In this document: piece by piece, positions 28,201 to 40,899 of the stretch
Layout: every line of letters begins with the position of its first letter
Numbering within the stretch: the stretch's first letter is position 1
DNA from: Microglena sp. YARC
Lineage: Eukaryota; Chlorophyta; Chlorophyceae; Chlamydomonadales; Chlamydomonadaceae
Reading direction: 5' to 3'
DNA: 64,000 nucleotides
Assembly (NCBI GenBank): GCA_022414725.1
Contig: CM039463.1
Location: 94,167,963-94,231,962, forward strand
Program-made: the position numbers and the translations under genes
The notes under the pieces: model-generated
Told to the model about the DNA's origin: nothing
What the model saw: only the letters and a program-made list of their open reading frames with translations
Database searches by the model: none

Positions 28201-31200
28201 CTGATACAGTCACATTCATGGAGACATCGCCAATGGCCATGCGTACCACTACCCTCATGTTTTGCACTACTACGTCCACCCCGCCTGTGGACAAGTATTG
28301 TGCTAGGCCTGACTCCCTTGAGCACTGCAAATTGAAGGAGTACTTTGAGCAACATGACCTCCTTCGGGAGGACACAGAGCCACCCAAAGGTTCAACACTC
28401 GTGGGGACAGACATTTTCGGAAACATGGTAAGACTGCACGTAGTACTTCATTAGCAAAAAACATATGCAGCTTATAAAACAAACACATATCATCAAGTTA
28501 TTGTTACAATGCCTCCATGGTTTATAGGTTGCTTCTAGCATATGTACAATGCCTTTGGTGTGTACGATGCCTCATAGGTGAATACGATGCCTCTAGCATG
28601 TGTGAATGCATCCCTAGTGTAAAACATGCCCCTAGCATGTTTGCCACGCCTCCTTGGTGTAAACGATGTCTCCTTGGTGTAAACGATGCCTCCCTCGTAT
28701 AAACAATGCCTCCTTGGTGTATAAAATGCCCCTTACGTAGGAACAATGCATCCCTAGTGTGTACAATGTCTGTTGGTGTATAGGATGTTCTAGCGTGTGT
28801 ACAATGCCTCTCTGATGTGTACAATGCCTCATTAGTGTAAAGGATGCCTGTAGCGTGGGTACGTAGCCTCCTTTGTGTGCACGATGCCTCCATGGTGTAT
28901 AGGATGCCTCAAGAGTGTGTACAATGCCTCCCTAGGGTTCAAGATGCTTCTGGCATGTGTATAATGCTTCCCTCATGTGTATGAAGGCATTCTTGTTCTT
29001 AAATCCAATATTGTTACTTGTAGGTGTACAAGCTGAAGACTCCCAGACTCATCAGAGTCAGTGACTTCCATCCAGCCCATCAGCCACAAGGTTTCTTCTA
29101 CAACCTGTTGATCTCAAAACTGACCTTCCGTGATGAGTCCCACCTCTTAACCCAAGGCAACACTGACTACATGACAGAGTGTGTGCTCCGGGAATTCATC
29201 AAAGATGAAGAGGTAGGCATACGGTTTCCTTGTCCTCCATCATTGTTCATCGAATACATTGCTATATCCTTTTGTCTTAAAGATGCTCGCTTATAATCCT
29301 TAGGATCAATAAAAATCAAATATACTGCATTTAACTGCAGGATCTCCATCGTATCATGGAGGACTACTGCGACTACCATTTGTACCAAGACTCTGACAGG
29401 GGGATACTGCTGGAAGGTCTTTTGCAACAGTACAACACTTGCGATTTGACGTCTCCTGACGACATCCCTAGTGCTGAGGCTTTCACGGCCCTAGGTACAT
29501 CCCCAGAATCAATGGCTCCTCACCTACTTGATGAGTTCGCATGTCTAAGAGATTTCCGCTTGAACATTGAGCAGCAGAAGGTTTATGACATCCTACTGCC
29601 AAAAAAGAACGGTCTCTCAGTCATCTCAGGCATGGGTGGCACAGGCAAGTCTTTGCTGATTGCCAAGCTTACACACGAGTTGCGTGCCCAAGGCAAGAAA
29701 GTTGTTCTTGCAGCTACTACTGGAGCGGCTGCAACTCGACTGTCACAGTATGGAGTTACCGCCCATCACTTGTTTGCCTTGCCAATCAGAGGACAGAGCT
29801 TGCGACCCATGAGTGCCACTCACCCTGCACGTACAATCCTTGACGACGGTGATGTGTTTGTGATTGATGAGCATTCCATGCTGGCGGCTATGGATCTGAA
29901 CTACATAGCTTACCGCCTCATGCAATCCTCAGCCAACTACAACACGCATCTTTAACATTTCACTGGTGACGACACGCCCAACACGAGGACTCAAGACCCT
30001 TTTGCCCACAAGCACATCATCTTAGTTGGCGACTTGCAACAGGTAGGCTAGTGTAATGGATAGATTGTCAATAATGCTGACAACCATAACCTAGGAATCC
30101 TCCTTCGATGCTGGTTCAATGTAGGTTCGATGAAGGTTCATTGCTGGTTTACACTAATCAGAATAACCTAGGAATTCCCTTCGATGTTGGTTCAATGCAG
30201 GTTCAATGTAGGTTCAAAGCAGATTTCCACACTATTCAAAATACCACAAAATGAACAACCAATCAAAGAATCGACCATTTGTCAAAGCCAACGTGTATCA
30301 TGTAACTATTTGTCAAACATGCGTATCACTATACTAATTATGACACAACCTCATGCTTTGCAGCTTCCCCCCGTCTGCAATTGCAAGAAAGACGATAACG
30401 ATCAGCAGTCATGCATACCATGCCACATCACACGATCTGTACACTGGGCCAGAGGTACTATGCATAACCTGACCTTGTCAGTACGTCACGCCAAAGATCC
30501 AAGGTACTCCAAGTTCTTAGAACTTGTCCGAGAAAAGGTTCCCCTACTTGAGCAAATCAAGGAAGTGTTGACAGCTGACATGTACATACCCGCTGACCAA
30601 GTGGTGTATACGGCTTGTGAGGACACCACAATTCTATGCTCTCACCACGAGGAAGTACAGGAGTACAACATGGGCTTGCTCAACAAGTGGTTCCCTACCA
30701 TTAACCCTGAGGACCTACAGACTGTACAACCCCATATTACACCTGAGACTGAAGATGAAGACTTGTTGACATGGGCATTAGACCCGACCTTCCACTCAAT
30801 GGATGAAGTTGGAATTGGTATGCGTGTCCTCATATACACCCCACCCCCACAGCCAACCTCTGTCTTCGAACAACAGCTTCCAGCGCTACGACAGCCGTAC
30901 CAGCTAGGCGATCAGGGCATTGTCATTGCCCTAACACGTGAGGCCGCTGTAGGATGTTCAACAGGAATTATCACCTCCATTTCAGTCAAATTGTTGAAGG
31001 ACGACACTATGTACACCTTCACACGGACTATTCAGTCTACTCGACGCTCTGAGGGACGCACGTACACAAGGTCCACATTCCCATTACGCCTCTGCAAACA
31101 AACAACTGTGCAAATAAAGCACAACTGTGGAAAAAACGATGGACTTGAACGGTTCTTAGAAGAGAAACACTTTCACCACCTCAAGGAGGTTAGCATTGGG

Positions 31201-31623
31201 GCCAAAGTCATGCTGACTAACAACATCAACCTGAAGAAAGGAGCTGCTAATGGCTCTACTGGGATAGTGCTAGACATTGCATTTGATGCAGAGAAAAACG
31301 TGCGAAATTTCACAATCCTCCTACACAGGTCAAACAAAGTCATTAAGGTGTATCGCACTACTTTCAAAACGGTTTACGCGCAAGGTTGTCGCTTCTTTAA
31401 GAGCTCTTTCCCCCTCATGCTAGCTTATGCCATGACTGGCCACAAATCCCAAGGAGCAACCTTGAGTGGACCCACCATTGTGCACATGAAGGAAGCATTC
31501 ACACCAGGGCTCCTATACGTGATGTTATCTCGCGTCACCGAACGCGCTCACCTTCGCATTGTGGGCCAAGCCTTGACCCCAGAGGTATTCCACCCAATGA
31601 GTATGCCCAGCCGCAACCAATAG
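25083..31623 (+). pseudogene. Helitron Rep-PIF1 helicase gene, nine exons, two in-frame stops
   Basis: Exons by GT-AG sites: (25,083 or 25,266)-25,860, 26,174-26,613, 26,750-27,064, 27,338-27,661, 27,830-27,945, 28,032-28,427, 29,024-29,212, 29,341-30,042, 30,364-31,623. Domains in order: Cys-rich N-terminus; Helitron-like N region (RMKTLLSPWTLVKPYLLFSY, LPGSPKWHKRHLNDLL, FGMPSFCLTLTSDE); Rep HUH motif in RGSLHAHIILW; SF1 PIF1 helicase with Walker A GMGGTGKS, Walker B FVIDEHSML, VGDLQQ/LPPV across the last intron, MTGHKSQGATL and YVMLSRV. TAA codons interrupt exon 4 at 27,524-27,526 and exon 8 at 29,953-29,955, both continuing in the same frame with family-like sequence. The exon 5/6 junction phase also does not match as I read it. 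It would catalyse rolling-circle transposition if intact. Confidence 0.88.
28505..28995 (+). repeat. Degenerate ~18-20-bp repeat in a Helitron intron
   Basis: The intron between exons ending at 28,427 and starting at 29,024 is filled with variants of GTGTACAATGCCTCCCTA, GTAAACGATGCCTCC and CTAGCATGTGT. Frames across it are not genes. Confidence 0.85.
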
Positions 31624-32394
31624 TGATCTAAATTCTTGTCTAGTGAAAGATCCAAGTTTGCACATGCAACAACTCTAGCAGACACACTCAGTTTGAATTA
31701 TGCAATGGTGACTAGAAATATATTTCATTGCTTTCAAACAAACACAAGTATACTTCAATTATATCACCCAATTATAGAACACTACTTATGAGGATGAGGT
31801 ATACATGTCTAGCCAAAGGCCACACTTCATAGTAATATTGCAAAATTGCCACGTGAACAATAAGAACATAGGAAGCTATTACATGGGAGTAACTTCACAA
31901 CATCCATGGTTAAGAAGTCCACAACTTGAGAATTATTCAAAGGTTGGCATATGCACAATGTGCCCATGGTTAGCATATGCACAATTTCCCCATTTGCAAT
32001 TAGCACATTTGGCAGGCAGGTTACGTATATAATTGTTGAACCACAATCGGCTGTATGTCACCAACATGGATCATGGTCAAAAAGGCACACATTTTGTGCT
32101 CACCTAATAGCACAAGAGATACCCATCGGGCTACACTTCAAGATTACAGCAATTATGGATAGCGCACTCTGTCACCTACTTGATACACTACTTTGCATTC
32201 CCCTTGCCAAAAAACAAAGTAAAAGGAGGTGACTAGAATCTATTGCTCTTAGCGACTTAGCTAATTTTAGGAATACATGAGTTGTTTAACCGTTATATAT
32301 TGCTTACAATTTGAGAAACAATGCTGCAATATATAAACCTTATAAAACCAAAAGCTTGTAAAACCTTATAAAACCATATAAAACCAAATACCCA
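31624..32394. other. 3' region of the Helitron-like element
   Basis: AT-rich, without a supported gene. Short local repeats: TTGGCATATGCACAATG/TAGCATATGCACAATT near 31,944 and 31,971, and TATAAAACC repeats at 32,340-32,380. Confidence 0.5.
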
Positions 32395-32420
32395 CAGCTT
32401 AGGGGGCGGTCAATATAGTT

Positions 32421-35400
32421 ACCGCCCTCAATGTAGGAGAGACTCAAGAGTTACACTGAGTCACACAAAATCAAAAAATTGTTAAAAATTTGTCAAAAAG
32501 GGGGCCGACCATATAGCGTCACGTGAGTGTAACAAATACGAGTAACCGGGTGCGGAGTCATGGGGAACCTAAAGGGTTCACGTAGAAAGAACCGTCCTTC
32601 ACAAGCCAACTGTCCATGCAACATGCAACATTCGCGTTTCCGTCCGACCCTGAGCCCATCGCCTGCAAACTCCCATCGCGGCTGACCTGCTACTTGCGCG
32701 CAACGTGCAAATTGCGCAAATGCCAACTTCGAACGAACGCAATTAAATTGAACTGGTGCTCTTCCAACCTCTGAATCTGCCAATCTTGCTATTAATAGCA
32801 TGCCTCGGTACTGATCATTCGTTCTGCAGACCTGCGAAGCTTCAAAATTAATTACGGATCTGCCCAAGTGGGTAACACCACCCTGCGGACCTGTGGAGCT
32901 TGGACCAGCGCAGCTTTGAGCTACGTGCTCTGACCTAGGGGCCCATCGCCTGCAACCTGCTTGACGTGCTACTTGCGAACGTGTAAATTGAGCATATGCT
33001 GACCTTCGAACTGCGGAATTGATAACTGGTGCACTTCCGACCCCCGTCTCGGCCAAAGTGACTTGATATTTATAGCTACCTAAGTACCAATCGTTCCTTC
33101 TGCGGAGCTGCGAAGCTACACAAGTAAGAACTAACTCGCCACCCAAGAAGGTGACACTACCCTGAGAAGCTGCAGGCAGAGCTTCGACCAACGCAGCTTT
33201 CAGATTCGTGCTTCGACCTAGGGGGCAGCGGCGTTGCACAATGGTAGCCACTTATCTCCATTCTCCATGGCCAGGCGCAACTCTAGGCCCAGCCATTCCA
33301 AATCATGGACAGAGCGGCTATGCTCACCTATTCTCCCAAAGCACATGCCACATGCGCTCTCAAACTGCGCTACATTCGTGTCATACCCACACAACGCATA
33401 ACCACCCGGCCAGCCCGGGCCAGCCCAATGCATGCCGACCCACGCTACAGGCATCCACCCCGACACACCCGACCACCCCCTCGCGTCGGGTCAGGCCCAG
33501 ACCGGAACGCCTCATACTGCCCAGCCCACACATGCAACACCTTCTCAAAATCCCCTGAAATTAACCCGACGTCTGATTGGTCTCATTTTTTCTGCATCAA
33601 ATTATTACAACTAAAGCCAACCTTCATGTATGCTCTGCGTGACAGTAGAGGCACGTTCAATACTGCATTAAATAGCAACACAGCAAAACGTCCCTTATTT
33701 GTTTGTTTGTTACTTTGTTGTTACTTTGAAAGCAACAAGGCTACAACATAAGTACATAACTGACCGCCCGTACATAAGCTTATAATTCCAAAAACCAACA
33801 GCTCAGGGGGCGGTCAATATAGTTACCGCCCTCAATGTTTACCGCCCTCAATGTAGGAGAGACTCAAGAGTTACACCGAGTCACTCAAACTCAAAAATGG
33901 TCAAAATGGGGCAGACCAACTAGTGTAACAAAAACGAGTAACCGGATGAAGAGCCATTTAGCCCTGAAGGGTTCGCGTTGAAAGAACCATCCTTCACAAG
34001 CCAACTGTCCATGCAACATGCAACATTCGCTTTTTCGTCCGACCCTGAGCCATCGCCTGCAAACTCCCATTGCGGCTGGACCTGCTACTTGCGCTCAACG
34101 TGCTAATTGCGCAAATGCTGACTTCGAACTACGCAATTGAATTGAACTGGTGCTCTTCCAACCTCTGAATCTGCCAATCTTGCTATCAATAGCATGCCTC
34201 GGTACTGATCATTCGTTCTGCAGACCTGCGAAGCTTCATAATTAATTACTATCCACCCAAGTGGGTAACACCACCATGCGAACCTGTGGAGTTTGGACCA
34301 GCGCAGCTTTGAGCTACGTGCTCTGACCTAGGGGCCCATCGCCTGCAACCTGCTTGACGTGCTACTTGCGAACGTGTAAATTGAGCATATGCTGACCTTC
34401 GAACTGCGGAATTGATAACTGGTGCACTTCCGACCCCCGTCTCGGCCAAAGTGACTTGATATTTATAGCTACCTAAGTACCAATCGTTCCTTCTGCGGAG
34501 CTGCGAAGCTACACAAGTAAGAACTAACTCGCCACCCAAGAAGGTGACACTACCCTGAGAAGCTGCAGGCAGAGCTTCGACCAACGCAGCTTTCAGATTC
34601 GTGCTTCGACCTAGGGGCAGCGGCGTTGCACAATGGTAGCCACTTATCTCCATTCTCCATGGCCAGGCGCAACTCTAGGCCCAGCCATTCCAAATCATGG
34701 ACAGAGCGGCTATGCTCACCTATTCTCCCAAAGCACATGCCACATGCGCTCTCAAACTGCGCTACATTCGTGTCATACCCACACAACGCATAACCACCCG
34801 GCCAGCCCGGGCCAGCCCAATGCATGCCGACCCACGCTACAGGCATCCACCCCGACACACCCGACCACCCCCTCGCGTCGGGTCAGGCCCAGACCGGAAC
34901 GCCTCATACTGCCCAGCCCACACATGCAACACCTTCTCAAAATCCCCTGAAATTAACCCGACGTCTGATTGGTCTCATTTTTTTCTGCATCAAATTATTA
35001 CAACTAAAGCCAACCTTCATGTATGCTCTGCGTGACAGTAGAGGCACGTTCAATACTGCATTAAATAGCAACACAGCAAAACGTCCCTTATTTGTTTGTT
35101 TGTTACTTTGTTGTTACTTTGAAAGCAACAAGGCTACAACATAAGTACATAACTGACCGCCCCGTACATAAGCTTATAATTCCAAAAACCAACAGCTCAG
35201 GGGGCGGTCAATATAGTTACCGCCCTCAATGTTTACCGCCCTCAATGTAGGAGAGACTCAAGAGTTACACCGAGTCACTCAAACTCAAAAATGGTCAAAA
35301 TGGGGCAGACCAACTAGTGTAACAAAAACGAGTAACCGGATGAAGAGCCATTTAGCCCTGAAGGGTTCGCGTTGAAAGAACCATCCTTCACAAGCCAACT

Positions 35401-38400
35401 GTCCATGCAACATGCAACATTCGCTTTTTCGTCCGACCCTGAGCCATCGCCTGCAAACTCCCATTGCGGCTGGACCTGCTACTTGCGCTCAACGTGCTAA
35501 TTGCGCAAATGCTGACTTCGAACTACGCAATTGAATTGAACTGGTGCTCTTCCAACCTCTGAATCTGCCAATCTTGCTATCAATAGCATGCCTCGGTACT
35601 GATCATTCGTTCTGCAAGACCTGCGAAGCTTCATAATTAATTACTATCCACCCAAGTGGGTAACACCACCATGCGAACCTGTGGAGTTTGGACCAGCGCA
35701 GCTTTGAGCTACGTGCTCTGACCTAGGGGCCCATCGCCTGCAACCTGCTTGACGTGCTACTTGCGAACGTGTAAATTGAGCATATGCTGACCTTCGAACT
35801 GCGGAATTGATAACTGGTGCACTTCCGACCCCCGTCTCGGCCAAAGTGACTTGATATTTATAGCTACCTAAGTACCAATCGTTCCTTCTGCGGAGCTGCG
35901 AAGCTACACAAGTAAGAACTAACTCGCCACCCAAGAAGGTGACACTACCCTGAGAAGCTGCAGGCAGAGCTTCGACCAACGCAGCTTTCAGATTCGTGCT
36001 TCGACCTAGGGGGCAGCGGCGTTGCACAATGGTAGCCACTTATCTCCATTCTCCATGGCCAGGCGCAACTCTAGGCCCAGCCATTCCAAATCATGGACAG
36101 AGCGGCTATGCTCACCTATTCTCCCAAAGCACATGCCACATGCGCTCTCAAACTGCGCTACATTCGTGTCATACCCACACAACGCATAACCACCCGGCCA
36201 GCCCGGGCCAGCCCAATGCATGCCGACCCACGCTACAGGCATCCACCCCGACACACCCGACCACCCCCTCGCGTCGGGTCAGGCCCAGACCGGAACGCCT
36301 CATACTGCCCAGCCCACACATGCAACACCTTCTCAAAATCCCCTGAAATTAACCCGACGTCTGATTGGTCTCATTTTTTCTGCATCAAATTATTACAACT
36401 AAAGCCAACCTTCATGTATGCTCTGCGTGACAGTAGAGGCACGTTCAATACTGCATTAAATAGCAACACAGCAAAACGTCCCTTATTTGTTTGTTTGTTA
36501 CTTTGTTGTTTCTTTGAAAGCAACAAGGCTACAACATAAGTACATAACTGACCGCCCGTACATAAGCTTATAATTCCAAAAACCAACAGCTCAGGGGGCG
36601 GTCAATATAGTTACCGCCCTCAATGTTTACCGCCCTCAATGTAGGAGAGACTCAAGAGTTACACCGAGTCACTCAAACTCAAAAATGGTCAAAATGGGGC
36701 AGACCAACTAGTGTAACAAAAACGAGTAACCGGATGAAGAGCCATTTAGCCCTGAAGGGTTCGCGTTGAAAGAACCATCCTTCACAAGCCAACTGTCCAT
36801 GCAACATGCAACATTCGCTTTTTCGTCCGACCCTGAGCCATCGCCTGCAAACTCCCATTGCGGCTGGACCTGCTACTTGCGCTCAACGTGCTAATTGCGC
36901 AAATGCTGACTTCGAACTACGCAATTGAATTGAACTGGTGCTCTTCCAACCTCTGAATCTGCCAATCTTGCTATTAATAGCATGCCTCGGTACTGATCAT
37001 TCGTTCTGCAGACCTGCGAAGCTTCATAATTAATTACTATCCACCCAAGTGGGTAGCACCACCATGCGAACCTGTGGAGTTTGGACCAGCGCAGCTTTGA
37101 GCTACGTGCTCTGGCCTAGGGGCTCATCGCCTGCAACCTGCTGGACGTGCTACTTGCGAACGTGGAAATTGAGCATATGCTGACCTTCGACCTGCGGAAT
37201 TAATAACTGGTGCACTTCCGACCTCCGTCTCAGCCAAAGTGACTTGCTATTTATAGCTACCTAAGTACCAATCGTTCGTTCTGCGGAGCTGCGAATCTAC
37301 ACAAGTAAGAACTAACTCGCTACCCAAGAAGGTGACACTACCCTGAGAAGCTGCAGAGCTTCGACCAACGCAGCTTTCAGATTCGTGCTTCGACCTAGGG
37401 GGCAGCGGCGTTGCACAATGGTGGCCACTTATTGCCCTAACATGCAACACCTTCTCAAAATTTCCTTAAATTAACCCGACCTCTGCTTGGTCTCATTTTT
37501 TCTGCATCAAATTCTTTCAACTAAAGCCAACCTTCAATTATGCTCTGCATAACAGTATAGGCACGTTCAATACTGCTTAAAAACAGCAACACTGCAAATA
37601 TCCCTTTTTATTTGTTTGTTACTTAGTAAGCAACAAGGCTACAACATAAGTACATAACCGACCGCCCATGCATAAGCTTATAATTCCAAAAAGCAACAGC
37701 TCAGTGGGCGGTTAATATAGGTACCGCCCTCAATGTAGGAGAGACTCAAGAGTTACACCGAGTCACTCAAACTCAAAAGTGGGCCGACCATAGCGTCACG
37801 TGAGTGTAACAAAAACGAGTAACCGGATGAAGAGCCATGGGGAACCTAAAGGGTTCGCGTCCGCCGCAAGCCAACTGTCCATGCGATATTCGCGTTTCCG
37901 TCCGACCCTGAGCCATCGCCTGCAAACCCTCATCGCGGCTGGACCTGCTACTTGCGCGCAACGTGCAAATTGCGCAAATGCTAACTTTGAACTTTCAACT
38001 ACGCAACGTGCAAGTTCCAACTACGCAACGTGCAAGTTCCAACTACGCAATTCAATTGAACTGGTGCTCTTCCAACCTCTGAATCTGCTAAGGTGACTTG
38101 CTGGTAATAGCCTGCCTCAGTACTTCTCTTTCGTCATGCAGACCTGTGAAGCTTCAAAATTAATCACTATCTACCCAAGTGGGTAACACCCCCCTGCGAA
38201 CCTGTGGAGCTTGGACCAGCGCAGCTTCGACCTTCGTGCTCTGACCTAGGGGGCCATCGCCTGCAACCTGCTGGACGTGCTACTTGCGAACGTGGAAATT
38301 GTGCAAATGCTGACCTTCGAACTGCGCAATTGAATTGAACTGGTGCTCTTCCAACCTCTGAATCTGCCAATCTTGCTATTAATAGCATACCTCAGTACTG

Positions 38401-40571
38401 ATCATTCGTTCTGCAGACCTGCGAAGCTTCAAAATTAATTACGGATCAGCCCAAGTGAGTAACACCACCCTGCAAACCTGTGGAGTTTGGACCAGCGCAG
38501 CTTTGAGCTACGTGCTCTGACCTAGGGGGGCATCGCCTGCAACCTGCTGGACGTGCTACTTGCGAACGTGGAAATTGAGCATATGCCGACCTTCGACCTG
38601 CGGAATTGATAACTGGTGCACTTCCGACCCCCGTCTCAGCCAAAGTGACTTGCTATTTATAGCTATCTAAGTACCAATCGTTCCTTCTGCGGAGCTGCGA
38701 ATCTACACAAGTAAGAACTAACTCGCTACCCAAGAAGTTGACACTACCCTGAGAAGCTGCAGAGCTTCGACCAACGCAGCTTTCAGATTCGTGCTTCGAC
38801 CTAGGGGGCAGCGGCGTTGCACAATGGTAGCCACTTATCTCCATTCTCCATGGCCAGGCGCAAATCTAGGCCCAGCCATTCCAAATCATGGGCAGAGCGG
38901 CTATTGAGACCCTATGCTCACCCACGGTATTCTCCCAAAGCACATGCCACATGCTCCCTAACTGCGCTACTTTCGTGTCATGCCCACACAGCGCATGACC
39001 ACCCGGCCAGCCCAATGCATGCCGACCCATGCTACAGGCATCCACCCCGACACACCCGACCACCCCCCCGCGTCGGGTGCAGCCCAGACCTGAACGGCTC
39101 ATACTGCCCAGCCCACACATGCAACACCTTCTCAAAATCCCCTAAAATTAATCCGACCGTTGATCTCATTTTTCTGCATCGAATTATTGCAACTAAAGCC
39201 AACCTTCATGTATGCTCTGCATGACAGTAAAAGCAAGTTCAATACTGCTTTAAACAGCAACACTGCAAAATGTCCATTGTTTGTTTGTTTGTTACTTTGT
39301 TGTTACTTTGTTACTTTGATTACTTGAAAGCAACAAGGCTACAACATAAGTACAAATCTGACCGCCCGTACATAAGCTTATAATTCCAAAAACCAACAGC
39401 ACAGGGGGCGGTCAATATAGTCACCGCCCTCAATGTAGGAGAGACTCAAGAGTTACACCGAGTCACACCGAGTCACATGAGTGTAACATTACTTGAGTTC
39501 ATAAGTGTAACCGGGCGAGGAGCCATTTAGCCCTGAAGGGTTCGCGTCGAAATAAGGATCCGTGGCAAGCCAATTGTCCATGCAACATGAGCGTTTCCAT
39601 CCGACCCAGAGCCATCGCCTGCAAACTCCCATCGCGGCTGGACATGCTACTTGCGCGCAACGTGCAAATTGCGCAAAAAATTGCGCAAATGATAAGTTCC
39701 AACTACGCAATTGAATTGAACTGGTGCACTTCCGACCTCTGAATCTGCCAAGGTGACTTGCTAGTAATAGCCTGCCTCAGTACTTCGCTTTCGTTATGCA
39801 GACCTGCGAAGCTTCATAATTAATCACTATCTACCCAAGTGGGTAACACCCCCCTGCGAACCTGTGGAGCTTGGACCAGCGCAGCTTCGACCTTCGTGCT
39901 CTGACCTAGGGGCCCATCACCTGCAACCTGCTGGACGTGCTACTTGCGGACGTGCAAATTGCGCAAATGCTAACTTCGAACTACGCAATTGAATTGAACT
40001 GGTGCTCTTCTAACCTCTGAATCTGCCAATCTTGCTACTAATAGCATGCCTCAGTACTGATCATTCGTTCTGCAGACCTGCGAAGCTTCATAATTAATTA
40101 CTATCAGCCCAAGTGGGTAACACCACCCTGCGAACCTGTGGAGTTTGGACCAGCGCAGCTTTGAGCTACGTGCTCTGACCTAGGGGCCCATCGCCTGCAA
40201 CCTGCTGGACGTGCTACTTGCGAACGTGGAAATTGAGCATATGCTGGCCTTCGAACTGCGGAATTGATAACTGGTGCACTTCCGACCCCCGTCTCAGCCA
40301 AAGTGACTTGCTATTTATAGCTACCTAAGTACCAATCGTTCGTTCTGCGGAGCTGCGAAGCTACACAAGTAAGAATTGACTCGCTACCCAAGAAGGTGAG
40401 ACTACCCTGAGAAGCTACAGAGCTTCGACCAACGCAGCTTTCAGATTCGTGCATCGACCTAGGGGGCAGCGGCGTTGCACAATGGTAGTCACTTATCTCC
40501 ATTCTCCATGGCCAGGCGCAACTCTAGGCCCAGCCATTCCAAATCATGGGCAGAGCGGCTATTGAGACCCT
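32421..40571 (+). repeat. Head-to-tail array of Helitron-like units
   Basis: Unit borders are marked by GGGCGGTCAATATAGTTACC at about 32,403, 33,808, 35,201, 36,596, 37,706 (one variant) and 39,403. Units at 33.8-35.2 and 35.2-36.6 kb are nearly identical (about 1.39 kb); the 32.4-kb unit is close to them in its right half; units at 36.6, 37.7 and 39.4 kb are diverged or partly deleted. Within units two related submonomers of about 290 bp alternate, one with CATCGCCTGCAAACTCCC and one with CATCGCCTGCAACCTGCT. Open frames repeated across units (for example near 33,241, 34,633 and 36,029) have no family resemblance and follow the repeat. The array is truncated at 40,571 inside GGCTATTGAGACCCTA. 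Confidence 0.85.
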
Positions 40572-40899
40572 AACACGGTGTGATCGAACGGTGCGATAAA
40601 CGTCCCGGACAAAAACACGGGGTGATAAACACGAGAACGGGGTGATAAACTGGGCCCAGATAGTTAGATAGAATTAATCCAAATATAAACCAAAAATATC
40701 GTATCTACAGATAAAAATAGAATTACATTAATCCGCGGATTAATGTAATTCTATTTTTATCTGTAGATACGATATTTTTGGTTTATATTTGGATTAATTC
40801 TATCTAACTATCTGGGCCCAGTTTATCACCCCGTTCTCGTGTTTATCACCCCGTGTTTTTGTCCGGGACGTTTATCGCACCGTTCGATCACACCGTGTT
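40572..40899. repeat. Perfect 328-bp palindrome at the border of the virus-like region
   Basis: Two 164-base arms meet at ATCCGCGGAT with no spacer (centre 40,735/40,736) and are identical by my base-by-base check. Each arm begins AACACGGTGTGATC and holds three related iterons: CGGTGCGATAAAC, CGGGGTGATAAAC and CGGGGTGATAAAC. The left flank is the cut end of a Helitron-array unit. A related CACGGTGTGATA lies just outside at about 40,950. It may be a foldback transposon, a fused viral terminal repeat, or an assembly artefact of a hairpin. Confidence 0.93.

Larger units (their letters stand above)
24150..32420 (+). mobile_element. Autonomous-type Helitron-like element
   Basis: Its left end (about 24,150-24,365) matches the 5' ends of the array units, and its right end (about 32,395-32,420, ACAGCTTAGGGGGCGGTCAA then ACCGCCC) matches their 3' ends. 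Between them lies a spliced Rep-helicase gene. The GGGCGGT-N10-ACCGCCC stem-loop recurs at every unit border. Sharing both termini with short tandem units fits an autonomous copy with non-autonomous derivatives. I could not see a canonical 3' CTRR, so the exact ends and the subgroup (perhaps Helitron2-like) are uncertain. Confidence 0.75.

Noticed and set aside
27524..29955. Alternative genetic code reading TAA as glutamine
   Set aside because: Other genes here end normally at TAA or TAG and the element is best explained as recently inactivated.
33208..36539. Recurrent 80-150-codon frames in the Helitron-like array
   Set aside because: Repeated only because the units are repeated; no motif, no start context, and diverged units break them.
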